From Paenactinomyces guangxiensis (GTDB lineage Bacteria > Bacillota > Bacilli > Thermoactinomycetales > Thermoactinomycetaceae), in assembly GCF_016055185.1 (NCBI RefSeq), contig NZ_JAECVR010000014.1:1-64000 (forward strand): DNA of 64,000 nt, written 5' to 3'. This document shows, piece by piece, positions 37,250 through 46,062 of this stretch. A model generated the notes under the pieces. That model did not search any database. It was not told where the DNA came from and was given only the letters and a program-made list of their open reading frames with translations. Position 1 is the stretch's first letter. Each line of letters begins with the position of its first letter. Position numbers and translations under genes: made by a program.

Positions 37250-37930
37250 ATGGATGTTACAAGCGGAGTGAGGAAAGGGTGGTTTTCATGGGTCTTCAGA
37301 GGCTCTGCCTTTCTTCATATCTTGGCTGCCGTTTTTATGTTGTGTGTTCTTGCCCAAACCACCAAAGGTTCTCTGATCGTCCGCTCCACGTACATTTCGG
37401 CCAACCAGACGTTGGTCGTCATTTCCTGGTTTGCTTCTTCACTGGCAATTCTTTCGGTGATCGTAACCTTTACCGTATTAACTTTCGCGCTGGATAAAAC
37501 ATATCGCCCGTTGTTACAATGGGCCTGGATGATCAGTGTTATCGGCGGGGCGGCGATCTTCCTGAATCACTTCATCCAAATGACTGTCATCTCAGCCTTG
37601 TCCGAATTGTTTATTCTCATGCCTTCCCCGGAACTAGCCAGTCATATGTATGAGTGGGACAAATTGCTGCAACAGGTAATCGGAGTGTTCAGCCCCTCCT
37701 GTTTTGCGATCAGCGGTCTCATCTATACGGCGGTTATGTTTCGTACCCGGGACTTTCCCAGTTCTTTAAGCTGGTGGTCGTTTCTGATCTGGACCATTCT
37801 GCTGACCGGTGCCATTGTGTTTCGCTGGGAGCAAGAGGCAGAACAGGTCTTGCTCGGCGTTGCCATATTTATTTATATTCCCTGGCTCTGGTATGCAGCA
37901 GATCAAGTGAAACCACATTTCACCAAGTAA
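37250..37930 (+). CDS. Multipass membrane protein of unknown function
   Basis: A 226-aa protein with about six membrane helices and short loops, no catalytic motif. GAAGGGAG (37237-37244) precedes two adjacent ATGs; 37250 has better spacing than 37247, and a TTG at 37196 has no site. A TATAAT box at 37161-37166 lies upstream without a good -35. I do not recognise the family. Confidence 0.75.
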   Translation: MDVTSGVRKGWFSWVFRGSAFLHILAAVFMLCVLAQTTKGSLIVRSTYISANQTLVVISWFASSLAILSVIVTFTVLTFALDKTYRPLLQWAWMISVIGGAAIFLNHFIQMTVISALSELFILMPSPELASHMYEWDKLLQQVIGVFSPSCFAISGLIYTAVMFRTRDFPSSLSWWSFLIWTILLTGAIVFRWEQEAEQVLLGVAIFIYIPWLWYAADQVKPHFTK

Positions 37931-38030
37931 TTGCCATAGAACTACTAATTGAAAATAAATCTAAACTAAAGTAAAATATAAAAGCTACTATTATTTTATT
38001 TTGTGAAACTTCCCGGCGGAGGAGAAAACA

Positions 38031-38471
38031 ATGATACGTCTACGTTCCTTTCAACTATCCGATGTACATGACGTTTCACAAATTTGGCAGATGACAGCCT
38101 CTCATGAGCAGGAGAAAGAGACACTGCAAGTCCTGTCTAAACAATTGGGTTTGGACCGGGATTTGGTCCTGGTTGCGGAAGCACCCAATGGTAAAGTTGT
38201 GGGTGCCATCGTAGGTACCCTGGACGGAAGCAGTGGCTTTTTTTATTGCCTGGCTGTTCATCCGGATTACCAGAAGCAAAGAGTGGGAACCCGGCTTGTT
38301 AATGCTCTTGAACAGCGGTTTCTGCAAAAAGGTGTGAAGAGGATTTGGATCACAGTTGACGAGGGGACGGAAAAACTTCTGCCATTTTATCAGCATCTTG
38401 GTTATACTAATAGTTGTTCCACTCGTCTGGAAAAAGACTTGCTGTTCTCTTGCCGGCGAGAGATCAACTAA
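38031..38471 (+). CDS. GNAT-family N-acetyltransferase
   Basis: A 146-aa single GNAT domain with the acetyl-CoA loop VHPDYQKQRVGTRLVNALEQR, preceded by strand GFFYCLAV. It is close in plan to YpeA/RimI-like small acetyltransferases; the substrate is unknown. GGAGGAG precedes the ATG. A terminator follows, so it is probably a single gene. Confidence 0.88.
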   Translation: MIRLRSFQLSDVHDVSQIWQMTASHEQEKETLQVLSKQLGLDRDLVLVAEAPNGKVVGAIVGTLDGSSGFFYCLAVHPDYQKQRVGTRLVNALEQRFLQKGVKRIWITVDEGTEKLLPFYQHLGYTNSCSTRLEKDLLFSCRREIN

Positions 38472-38533
38472 TTTCGTCCCCATTTTTACCTTTGTGATTT
38501 GTCTATTCTTTCACATGATGAACCTGATCATTT

Positions 38534-38564
38534 TAATCTGCCTTCAGCGGCGGATTATTTTTTT
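38534..38564 (+). terminator. Terminator after the GNAT gene
   Basis: TAATCTGCC pairs with GGCGGATTA (one G-T pair) around TTCAGC, followed by eight T. Confidence 0.85.
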
Positions 38565-38805
38565 GATCCAAATCCTCTTCACGCTTTTTTGCGATCTGTG
38601 TGATTGCAGGTTGATACCTGTTGACATTGTCGAGAAGCAGAAGGTAAATCCGGCTAATTAAACATTATTTGATGTAACATAAGAATACTACATTTTGTAT
38701 GCGCTTTCAAAGTAAAATTCTTTGAACGATTAAATTTTTTATGGTTTTTTTGGCAGTAATTGGGTGAAGAAAAATTGGCAATCTTGCCTCAATCCCATTC
38801 ATCCC

Positions 38806-38834
38806 TTGACAACAGAAATATTGCCAAATATAAT
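38806..38834 (+). promoter_or_regulatory. Consensus promoter of the proC T-box transcript
   Basis: TTGACA (38806-38811), 17-base spacer, TATAAT (38829-38834). A perfect SigA promoter, as expected for a transcript controlled after initiation by a T-box. The 230 bases between the GNAT terminator and this promoter hold nothing else that I can name. Confidence 0.9.
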
Positions 38835-38844
38835 GATTAGAAAT

Positions 38845-39116
38845 ATTTTCGGCTAAAACGCGATGACGAGGACCAGTAAAACATCCCGATCTGTACAGAG
38901 AGCAAAATCCACCGGTTGAGAGGTTTTGCCATGATGGTTGTTTGAACCCATCCTCCGATGCGGCTGATGATAAATCAGACCGGGTGCATCCCGTTATCCG
39001 CAGCGACTTGATATGTCGCACCAAGCAGAGCGCCTTTTTTGCGCTAATAAAGGTGGTACCGCGGAAGAGCTTTCTTTCGTCCTTTGGACAAAAGAGGGCT
39101 CTTATTTTTTATAAAA
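38845..39116 (+). promoter_or_regulatory. T-box riboswitch, proline-type
   Basis: The T-box core AAGGTGGTACCGCGG ends at 39064. Stem I runs from about 38861 to 38960 and contains AGTA and the AGAGAG/distal-loop region. The basal helix CGAGGA / TCCTC-CG encloses the specifier loop, where GAA is followed by CCC (38947-38949); both CCC and the overlapping CCA are proline codons. An intrinsic terminator follows (AAGAGC to GCTCTT, 39066-39107, then T6). Uncharged tRNA-Pro should bind and allow proC expression when proline is scarce. Confidence 0.9.
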
Positions 39117-39134
39117 TTTAAGGAGGCAATGGCT

Positions 39135-39968
39135 ATGTTGAAAGAGAAAAAAATCGGACTGATCGGCGCCGGTTCAATGGCGGCTTCGATTTTGGCAGGA
39201 TTGACAGAAAAGGGAGAAATATTGCCACAAAACATTGCCTTGATCAACCGTTGTAACCAAAAGAGATTGCAAGAGTTAACCCAACTTTACGGACTTAATG
39301 AAGAGAATAATAAACCGGAGCGGATTTTGGAAGCAGATATCGTCATTCTGGCGGTTAAACCCAAAGATGTCGCCGAGGTACTAAAATGTTGGGGGAACCG
39401 CTTTCGACAGGGACAATTGATTATCTCGGTCATTGCAGGGATCTCTACCTCCTTTCTGGAGAGCGGCCTCAAGGAAAAGCTGGCGGTCATTCGAGTGATG
39501 CCCAACACGTCCTGTGCCGTTGGTTTATCGGCAACGGCGGTTTGCAGCGGGAAGTGGGTGCGGCCTGAAGATATGGAAATTGCCTGTCACATCTTTTCGG
39601 CGATTGGTTCTGTTTTTGTAGTACAGGAGGAGATGATGGATGCCGTCACCGGCTTGTCGGGAAGTGGGCCTGCTTATTTTTACTATATGGTTGAAGCGTT
39701 GGAATCGGCGGGAGTCCATGCCGGACTCTCAGCAGCAGCGGCCAGGGACCTGACTGTACAAACACTTCTCGGAGCGGCTCAGATGCTTGTAAAAACAGGT
39801 AAGGAAGCGTCACAGTTACGCCGTGAAGTTACTTCCCCCGGCGGAACCACCATGGCCGGACTGGAAGTGTTAAGCCGGTATCGCTTTGATGAAGCGGTGA
39901 TTCAGGCTGTGCTAAGGGCTAAGGAACGCTCCAGGGAGATGGGACGGGATTTTGCTTCGAGCAGATAA
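39135..39968 (+). CDS. proC: Pyrroline-5-carboxylate reductase
   Basis: A 277-aa enzyme of the last step of proline synthesis. It has the NAD(P)-binding start KKIGLIGAGSMAASILAGL, VILAVKPKDV and RVMPNTSCAVG. The C-terminal signature LSGSGPAYFYYMVEAL is followed by REVTSPGGTTMAGL. I chose the ATG at 39135, eight bases after AGGAGG (39121-39126); an ATG at 39129 is too close. Expression is set by the proline T-box. Confidence 0.96.
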   Translation: MLKEKKIGLIGAGSMAASILAGLTEKGEILPQNIALINRCNQKRLQELTQLYGLNEENNKPERILEADIVILAVKPKDVAEVLKCWGNRFRQGQLIISVIAGISTSFLESGLKEKLAVIRVMPNTSCAVGLSATAVCSGKWVRPEDMEIACHIFSAIGSVFVVQEEMMDAVTGLSGSGPAYFYYMVEALESAGVHAGLSAAAARDLTVQTLLGAAQMLVKTGKEASQLRREVTSPGGTTMAGLEVLSRYRFDEAVIQAVLRAKERSREMGRDFASSR

Positions 39969-39989
39969 ATAACGAGTCAAAATCTGAAT

Positions 39990-40014
39990 CGGACCCCAGG
40001 GTCTGGTTTTTTTC
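39990..40014 (+). terminator. Terminator of proC
   Basis: CGGACC pairs with GGTCTG around CCAG (one G-T pair), followed by seven T. Confidence 0.8.
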
Positions 40015-40153
40015 TGTGAAAGTGCATGTCATAGCAGAAAAAGCAGGTTTCCTGTTTGTAATTTATATGAAAAAATAAATTCTGAGTTTTAGGTGTTTTA
40101 TATTCTCTACATTTTGGAAATAAATGAAAATAGAGTTGATGAGGTGATCAAAT

Positions 40154-40699
40154 TTGCCTTTCCGGAAAGGAGATACCATTCGCATTGAAAGCTGGAAGCA
40201 CGGGAATAAGGTACACAAGATCTGGAAAGAATCAATCATTCTAAAGAATAGTGATCCTTTGATTCTCGCCAATTACAATGCGCAGGTGACAGAAGGAGAT
40301 GGAAAAAAATGGATTTCACCAGGTTTAGCCATTGCCCATTTCTCCGGCCAACGTTGGTTTCATACGGTTCTTCTCTATGATGAACATTTTCGGCTGCAAA
40401 GCTACTATTGCAACATTGCTTCACCTTATCAATACGATTCTGACAAAAAGACACTTACATATATCGATTATGACCTTGACCTCATCGTGAAGCCCAGCCT
40501 GGATTATCGTTGGGTCGACCAGGAGGAGTTTGCTGAAAACAGCGTGCGAAATCGATATCCGGTGAGTGTCATCACAAAAGTTAAACAGGCTCAACAGGAG
40601 TTAGTCACTCTGATTCACAGTCGAGAGGAACCGTTTTCCCCCGGTTTTGCAGAAACCTGGTATCATCAATATCTTTCTCTTACAAATGAGAGTGGATAA
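40154..40699 (+). CDS. DUF402 nucleoside tri-/diphosphatase-like protein
   Basis: A 181-aa DUF402 protein of the type typified by Staphylococcus Ntdp and Bacillus YgaC. Characteristic segments are YYCNIASPYQYD, then the acidic metal-binding YIDYDLDLIVKPSLDYRWVDQEEF. These enzymes hydrolyse nucleoside tri- and diphosphates. The TTG at 40154 follows GAGGTGAT. It overlaps nothing but is followed closely by the signal peptidase gene. Confidence 0.88.
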   Translation: MPFRKGDTIRIESWKHGNKVHKIWKESIILKNSDPLILANYNAQVTEGDGKKWISPGLAIAHFSGQRWFHTVLLYDEHFRLQSYYCNIASPYQYDSDKKTLTYIDYDLDLIVKPSLDYRWVDQEEFAENSVRNRYPVSVITKVKQAQQELVTLIHSREEPFSPGFAETWYHQYLSLTNESG

Positions 40700-40724
40700 T
40701 GGAGTGAAGATAAAGGTGAAAGTT

Positions 40725-41243
40725 ATGCAAGTTCGATTTAAAAGATGGGGTCTGATGCTCATCTTTGCGACTCTGTTTGCGATTGCCTTCAATCAATACG
40801 GGTTTGCCCTGTCTGAGGTAAACGGGACTTCCATGCAGCCGACTCTTCACAACGGCGACCGCTTGCTGATCAACAAATTCAAGTTTTTCATGAAACAGCC
40901 GTCTGTGGGAGAAGTCATTACCTTTAAGGACCCGACTGAAAAAGATCGCTATCTGGTCAAACGAGTAGTCGGGATTCCGGGTGACAGGATTGAAATCAAA
41001 AATGGCGCTTTGTATCGCAACGGATTAAAAGTTGATGAGAGGTACATCAATTCCCCTATTGAAGACGGGGATTACGGACCGGTTTCAGTTCAGCCCGGAA
41101 CTGTGTTTGTCATGGGCGATAATCGCCATCGATCCGCAAGCAGAGACAGTCGCTATCAAAGTGTTGGTCTGGTTCCATTCAATCTGATTGATGGAAAAGT
41201 AGAGCTCATTTTGTGGCGCCCTTCACTGGCTGCATCGCTTTAG
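40725..41243 (+). CDS. lepB: Type I signal peptidase
   Basis: A 172-aa S26 signal peptidase with one N-terminal membrane helix (about residues 8-27). The catalytic Ser36 is in NGTSMQPTL and the Lys79 in RYLVKRVVGIPGD. The C-terminal box MGDNRHRSASRDSR is present. It cleaves signal peptides of exported proteins at the outer face of the membrane. The ATG at 40725 follows AAAGGTGA; longer upstream frames overlap the DUF402 gene. Confidence 0.94.
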   Translation: MQVRFKRWGLMLIFATLFAIAFNQYGFALSEVNGTSMQPTLHNGDRLLINKFKFFMKQPSVGEVITFKDPTEKDRYLVKRVVGIPGDRIEIKNGALYRNGLKVDERYINSPIEDGDYGPVSVQPGTVFVMGDNRHRSASRDSRYQSVGLVPFNLIDGKVELILWRPSLAASL

Positions 41244-41308
41244 CCGGGCGACACGAGGGAACAATTTAAAAAAGGTATAAAAGTCAAAAACTGTTCACAA
41301 AATTGAAA

Positions 41309-41422
41309 TTGCGTCCTTGCTTAAATATCGCATAATAGGAAAAGTACTTAAGTAGTTCCTTCCCCCGTGTCAATCCTAAAAAGATCCGTCCAATCCCATC
41401 TGCCGGTCGTACTTTTGGACGG
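41309..41422 (+). promoter_or_regulatory. codY promoter and leader hairpin
   Basis: Candidate promoter TTGCGT (41309-41314) with CATAAT (41331-41336), spacer 16. In the leader, CCGTCCAA (41386-41393) pairs perfectly with TTGGACGG (41415-41422) around a 21-base loop that contains no T-run after the stem. The structure ends about 30 bases before the codY ribosome binding site. Confidence 0.5.
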
Positions 41423-41464
41423 GCCCATTAAACATACAATTCATTGTTTTAGGAGGATTTTGCT

Positions 41465-42244
41465 ATGGATTTGCTAAACAAAACACGTCGTATTTCCAAG
41501 ATATTGCAAAAAAATGTCGGACATCACCTGGTTGATTTTGACGAAGTGGCACAAGCTCTCTGTGATGTCATCTCCGCCAACATATATGTTGTCGGCCCGG
41601 ATGGTAAACTGTTGGGGATGGCTATCAACCATGAATTTGAAAGTGAACGTATGCAACAGTATCTGCGTAACCGCGAATTTCCGGCGGAATATGCGAAACT
41701 TTTGATGGATGTGGATCAAACCATGCCAAACGTCGGTGTGGAAAGTCCGTACACGGCTTATCCAACCGAAATGAAAGAAATATTCCGCACCGGTTACACC
41801 ACTCTGGTTCCTGTCATCGGCGGCGGGGATCACCTTGGTACTCTGGTACTTTCCCGTCTGAACGATGAGTTCCAGGAGGATGATCTCATCCTTGCTGAAT
41901 ACGGGGCAACGGTTGTTGGTATGGAGATTTTGCGCGAACGTGCCGGACAGGTGGAAGAAGAAGCCCGCAGCCGTGCAGTGGTGCAACTGGCAATTAATTC
42001 ACTCTCTTTCAGTGAATTAGAAGCTGCCGAACATATTTTCAATGAACTGGACGGTCTGGAAGGCTTGCTCGTGGCCAGCAAAATCGCAGACCGTGTGGGA
42101 ATTACCCGCTCTGTGATTGTTAACGCTCTTCGGAAACTGGAAAGTGCGGGAGTTGTTGAATCCCGCTCCCTGGGGATGAAAGGGACCTACATCAAAATTT
42201 TAAATCCCAAACTCTTACCGGCACTTGAAAAAGCCCGCCATTAA
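41465..42244 (+). CDS. codY: GTP- and branched-chain amino acid-responsive repressor CodY
   Basis: A 259-aa CodY: N-terminal GAF effector domain ([15 protein letters not shown] to about residue 155) and C-terminal winged helix with [22 protein letters not shown] as recognition helix region. It represses nitrogen, amino acid and transition-phase genes when GTP and isoleucine/valine are high. TTAGGAGGA precedes the ATG. Unlike Bacillus, where codY follows hslVU (clpQY), here it stands alone with its own promoter and terminator. Confidence 0.97.
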   Translation: MDLLNKTRRISKILQKNVGHHLVDFDEVAQALCDVISANIYVVGPDGKLLGMAINHEFESERMQQYLRNREFPAEYAKLLMDVDQTMPNVGVESPYTAYPTEMKEIFRTGYTTLVPVIGGGDHLGTLVLSRLNDEFQEDDLILAEYGATVVGMEILRERAGQVEEEARSRAVVQLAINSLSFSELEAAEHIFNELDGLEGLLVASKIADRVGITRSVIVNALRKLESAGVVESRSLGMKGTYIKILNPKLLPALEKARH

Positions 42245-42253
42245 GAGAGAGAA

Positions 42254-42294
42254 AGCCCCGGAACCTCATCGTTGAGGTCCGGGGCTGTTTATTT
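42254..42294 (+). terminator. Terminator of codY
   Basis: AGCCCCGG-AACCTCA pairs with TGAGGT-CCGGGGCT around TCGT, followed by GTTTATTT. Confidence 0.9.
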
Positions 42295-42427
42295 GTGCAA
42301 AGGAAGTTTTACCAGTACAATAGGAAAAGGCCGTAGGATTTTGGTTCAGAAGCTGCTGCCGGGAAGTTCCGCGACAGACTTTGATATAAAAATACCACCA
42401 TGGCAAATGTTTTATCGAGGTGAAAAA

Positions 42428-43657
42428 ATGCGGTTACCTGTTCGTTGGTTTTCGCTTGCCTTAGGGATCTTTCTTCTGTTAAGCGGGATGATCAGTATTC
42501 TGGTTTTGTCAAAGGGGAAATCGGGTTCACCCTCCCTCAGGCATGAAGACCCGAAAGGTTTAAAAATGGAAGGGAATCAATTGAAGTATATTGACAAAAT
42601 TATGGAAGATGCGATCAGGGATGGGGTTTTTTCCGGGGGAACTGTACTGGTCAGCCGCAAAGAAGCGATTGTTTATGAAAAAGCATTTGGATTTGCTGTC
42701 CGTTATAAGGATCATCAAAAAACGCCGGCGGACAAGCTGATTCGTGCTTCAACCCGTACGATTTACGATATTGCCTCTATCAGTAAAATTTTTACCGCTA
42801 CGGCGGTGATGCAGTTAGCAGAAAAAAAGAAAATTTCTCTGGATGAGCCTGTTTCCCGTCATTTGCCTGCTTTTGCAGCCAACGGGAAAGAGAAGATCAC
42901 AATCAGGCAATTGCTTACCCATACCGGGGGTCTTCCGGCCACGCTTCCTCTTTATGAAGTTCAGGGAGGACGGGGAGACAGAATAAAAGCAGCCCTTTCA
43001 TGTAAACTGGTAGCGAAGCCGGGAAGTAAAATGATATACAGTGACATCAGTTATATCGCTTTAGGGCAGCTGGTAGAGAAAGTGAGCGGCATGCCGCTTC
43101 AGCGTTATATGAAAACATACATATTTCAACCCCTTGATATGTCAACCGGATATCAGCCTCCTCCATTTTTGAAAAAGCGGATTGCCGCTACTGAATATCA
43201 ACCGGGTCTTCAGCGCGGACTGGTATGGGGGGAGGTTCATGATGAGAATGCCTGGGCCCTGGATGGTGTGGCGGGTCACGCCGGGCTGTTTTCCACGGCA
43301 GAAGATTTGGCCAAATTTGGACTCGCTATTATCAATCAAGGGCACTTAAATGGCAATCGCATCCTGAAACCATCCACAGTGGAAGAGATGACCCGTCTGC
43401 AAACAGGCTCGCTACCGGGTGCGTTTCGCGGCCTGGGATGGGAACTTAATCAGGAATGGTATATGGGATCATTCTCTGGGGATGGGGCCTACGGGCATAC
43501 CGGATTTACAGGAACTTCCATCATGATCGACCCGAAACGGGATGTGATGATTATTTTGCTGACCAACCGTGTGCATCCGGGACGAACGGGCCCAAATGTG
43601 TCAGAAATCAGAAAACAAATTGCGGAAACGGTTTATTCATCATTCCGTGAAAAATAA
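42428..43657 (+). CDS. Serine beta-lactamase-like (class C/PBP4*) hydrolase
   Basis: A 409-aa protein anchored by an N-terminal helix (about residues 8-28), then a beta-lactamase fold. The active-site SxxK is S117-I-S-K120, followed by YSD in MIYSDISYIALG and HTG in YGHTGFTG. These proteins include D-amino-acid peptidases, esterases and cell-wall hydrolases; true beta-lactam resistance is not implied. The ATG at 42428 follows GAGGTGA; a longer frame from 42272 would run through the codY terminator. Confidence 0.9.
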   Translation: MRLPVRWFSLALGIFLLLSGMISILVLSKGKSGSPSLRHEDPKGLKMEGNQLKYIDKIMEDAIRDGVFSGGTVLVSRKEAIVYEKAFGFAVRYKDHQKTPADKLIRASTRTIYDIASISKIFTATAVMQLAEKKKISLDEPVSRHLPAFAANGKEKITIRQLLTHTGGLPATLPLYEVQGGRGDRIKAALSCKLVAKPGSKMIYSDISYIALGQLVEKVSGMPLQRYMKTYIFQPLDMSTGYQPPPFLKKRIAATEYQPGLQRGLVWGEVHDENAWALDGVAGHAGLFSTAEDLAKFGLAIINQGHLNGNRILKPSTVEEMTRLQTGSLPGAFRGLGWELNQEWYMGSFSGDGAYGHTGFTGTSIMIDPKRDVMIILLTNRVHPGRTGPNVSEIRKQIAETVYSSFREK

Positions 43658-43794
43658 AGTGAACCTTTTTTCTTGTGATTCTCGTTACAAAAATTAGAGA
43701 TGCAAATGGTTTTGCAAGCTGTAAACAACCTTTTTTCCCAGTTCTGCTATAATGGTAATGGTTTGTGAAACCAATTAGCAGGGGCTGAAGATAA

Positions 43795-45582
43795 ATGGAG
43801 AGTGTGCGTAGGTATCTCCGGTTTGTAAAGCCATACTGGAAAGAGATCTTCTTAACGATGGTTGTGGGAGTAATCAAATTTGGAATCCCTCTCCTGCTGC
43901 CTCTATTGTTGAAATACGTTGTGGATGATTTGCTGCTGTCTTCCTTGTCTGCGCAGGAGAAATTAGAGAGATTAGCCTGGGCAATCGCCGGGGCTTTCTT
44001 TATTTTTACAGTAATCAGAATTCCCGTTGAATATTACAGGCAGTATTTTGCCCAGTGGGCTGCAAGCAGGGTGCTGTTTGATATTAGAAACCGGTTGTTT
44101 GACCATATTCAAAAATTATCTCTTCGCTATTACCATAATCAAAAAGCGGGCCAGATCATCTCCCGGGTCATCAATGATGTGGAGCAGACGAAGGAATTTG
44201 TGATCACAGGAATGATGAACATCTGGCTTGACTTATCCACCCTGTTGATCGCGATTGGCCTGATGCTCTGGCTCGATCCGTGGATGACTCTTGTGTCGCT
44301 GGCGATTTTCCCGCTCTATGCGGTTTCGGTGAAATATTTCTTTCAAAATATGCGAAAATTTACCAAAGAGCGGTCACAGGCGCTAGCCGAGTTGCAGGGC
44401 CATCTGCATGAACGCGTGCAAGGCATTACTGTTATTCGTGCTTTTCATCTGGAAAAGAGTGAACAGGAGCATTTTACGCGCCGCAATGAAAACTTCTTAA
44501 ATAAAGCGCTCACCCATTCAAAATGGGTGGCAAAAACGTTTTCGGCGATCAATACGATTACTGATCTGGCCCCCATTCTCGTAATTACAGTGTCTGCTTA
44601 CATGGTGATCAGGGGAAGTTTGACTGTCGGCGAGATGACGGCATTCTATGGATATATGGGCCTTATTTACAACCCGGTCCGGCGTTTAGTCAACTCGTCC
44701 ACCACTTTAACCCAGGCCCATGCATCCATGGATCGTGTGTTTGAATTTATGGACGAAGCTTATGATATTACCGATCTTCCACACGCCAGATCTGTTGAAC
44801 GGGTTCAAGGGCAGATCGAATTTGAGCATGTGCGTTTTCGCTATAATGAAAATCAAGACTGGATCTTAAATGATATTCATTTAAGCATTGCACCCGGCCA
44901 GACCATCGCGCTTGTCGGTCCGAGCGGTGGAGGGAAATCCTCGATCATTTCGTTAATTCCCCGCTTTTATGACGTTGCAGATGGACGGGTGCGGATTGAC
45001 GGACATGATATCCGTGATCTTACTCTTCACAGCTTGAGAAAGCAGATTGGAATCGTATTGCAAGAAAATATCCTTTTTAGCGGGACGGTGGAAGAAAATA
45101 TTCGCATGGGGAAGATTGATGCTTCTCCGGAAGAAGTGGTTCAGGCGGCTATTGCGGCTAATGCACATCAGTTTATCATGGAACTTCCCAATGGTTATCA
45201 GACGGAAATTGGAGAGCGGGGCGTAAAGCTGTCAGGTGGTCAAAAGCAACGAATCGGACTGGCACGGGTATTTCTCAAAGATCCGGCCATCCTCGTTCTT
45301 GATGAGGCCACTTCTGCCCTGGATTTGCAATCAGAGCATCTGGTACAGGAATCATTGGAACAGCTGGCAAAAAATCGAACAACGATAATTGTGGCCCATC
45401 GACTATCCACCATCACCCATGCAGATCAAATTTATGTGATTGATCATGGAAAAGTGAAGGAGCAGGGAACCCATGATGAGCTTATGGCTCAAGCAGGCAT
45501 GTATGCCGAATTGTTTAATGTACAAAACCTGGCTGTACCGTCGGAACTGGATTTTCAAAAGATAAAAGTGGATGCTCGTTGA
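43795..45582 (+). CDS. ABC exporter with fused permease and ATPase domains
   Basis: A 595-aa half-transporter: six membrane helices in the first 320 residues, then an ATPase domain with Walker A GPSGGGKSS, signature LSGGQKQR, Walker B ILVLDEATSALD and the VAHRLSTI switch. It fits the MsbA/BmrA/YfiB type that works as a homo- or heterodimer; no partner half lies next to it. Candidate substrates are lipids or drugs. It is followed 18 bases later by an RsbT-like gene. Confidence 0.93.
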   Translation: MESVRRYLRFVKPYWKEIFLTMVVGVIKFGIPLLLPLLLKYVVDDLLLSSLSAQEKLERLAWAIAGAFFIFTVIRIPVEYYRQYFAQWAASRVLFDIRNRLFDHIQKLSLRYYHNQKAGQIISRVINDVEQTKEFVITGMMNIWLDLSTLLIAIGLMLWLDPWMTLVSLAIFPLYAVSVKYFFQNMRKFTKERSQALAELQGHLHERVQGITVIRAFHLEKSEQEHFTRRNENFLNKALTHSKWVAKTFSAINTITDLAPILVITVSAYMVIRGSLTVGEMTAFYGYMGLIYNPVRRLVNSSTTLTQAHASMDRVFEFMDEAYDITDLPHARSVERVQGQIEFEHVRFRYNENQDWILNDIHLSIAPGQTIALVGPSGGGKSSIISLIPRFYDVADGRVRIDGHDIRDLTLHSLRKQIGIVLQENILFSGTVEENIRMGKIDASPEEVVQAAIAANAHQFIMELPNGYQTEIGERGVKLSGGQKQRIGLARVFLKDPAILVLDEATSALDLQSEHLVQESLEQLAKNRTTIIVAHRLSTITHADQIYVIDHGKVKEQGTHDELMAQAGMYAELFNVQNLAVPSELDFQKIKVDAR

Positions 45583-45600
45583 TGGACGGAGGGGAAGGCG

Positions 45601-46011
45601 ATGCGTAAAACATTCCAACTTCGGTTTGAATGGGATATTGTTAACATCCGCAGCGAAGTTCGCGAAATCGCAAAAGAGGTCGGTTTTAACGAACTGGATC
45701 AAGCCCGGATTGTTCAATCGATCTCGGAACTGGCCCGCAACGTGATCCACCATGCGGAAAAAGGGTATATCACAATATATACAGTCGAAGAAGAGGAACG
45801 AAAAGGACTGCGCATTCAAGTACAGGATTCCGGGCCGGGGATTCCCAACTTTGAAGAACTGATGACGAGAGGGCAATCCCAAAACATTGGTGAAACCTCC
45901 GGATTGCAACAAGTAGAAATGCTGATGGATGAACTAACGAGTATCCCGGTGGAGGAAGGAACCTGTGTGGAAGTGACCAAATGGTTAAAGCCAAGTCAGA
46001 TGCTTGAATGA
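45601..46011 (+). CDS. RsbT-like serine/threonine kinase (GHKL ATPase)
   Basis: A 136-aa GHKL fold: N-box SELARNVIHHA and G1 box QDSGPGIPN, then a shortened G2 region (QNIGETSGLQQVEMLMDEL). It is close to RsbT and other anti-sigma-type switch kinases that phosphorylate STAS-domain partners. No RsbR/RsbS/SigB-type genes are nearby. CGGAGGGG precedes the ATG. It may be cotranscribed with the ABC exporter and is followed by a terminator. Confidence 0.88.
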   Translation: MRKTFQLRFEWDIVNIRSEVREIAKEVGFNELDQARIVQSISELARNVIHHAEKGYITIYTVEEEERKGLRIQVQDSGPGIPNFEELMTRGQSQNIGETSGLQQVEMLMDELTSIPVEEGTCVEVTKWLKPSQMLE

Positions 46012-46022
46012 TATGCCTGGAC

Positions 46023-46062
46023 AAAAAGCCGCCCTCTTTTGCGATAAAAGGGTGGCTTTTTT
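46023..46062 (+). terminator. Terminator after the RsbT-like gene
   Basis: AAAAGCCGCCCTCTTTT pairs with AAAAG-GGTGGCTTTT with one G-T pair, followed by six T. Confidence 0.9.

Noticed and set aside
42272-42427. Longer N-terminus for the beta-lactamase-like protein
   Set aside because: It would start inside the codY terminator; ATG 42428 has GAGGTGA and begins a membrane anchor.
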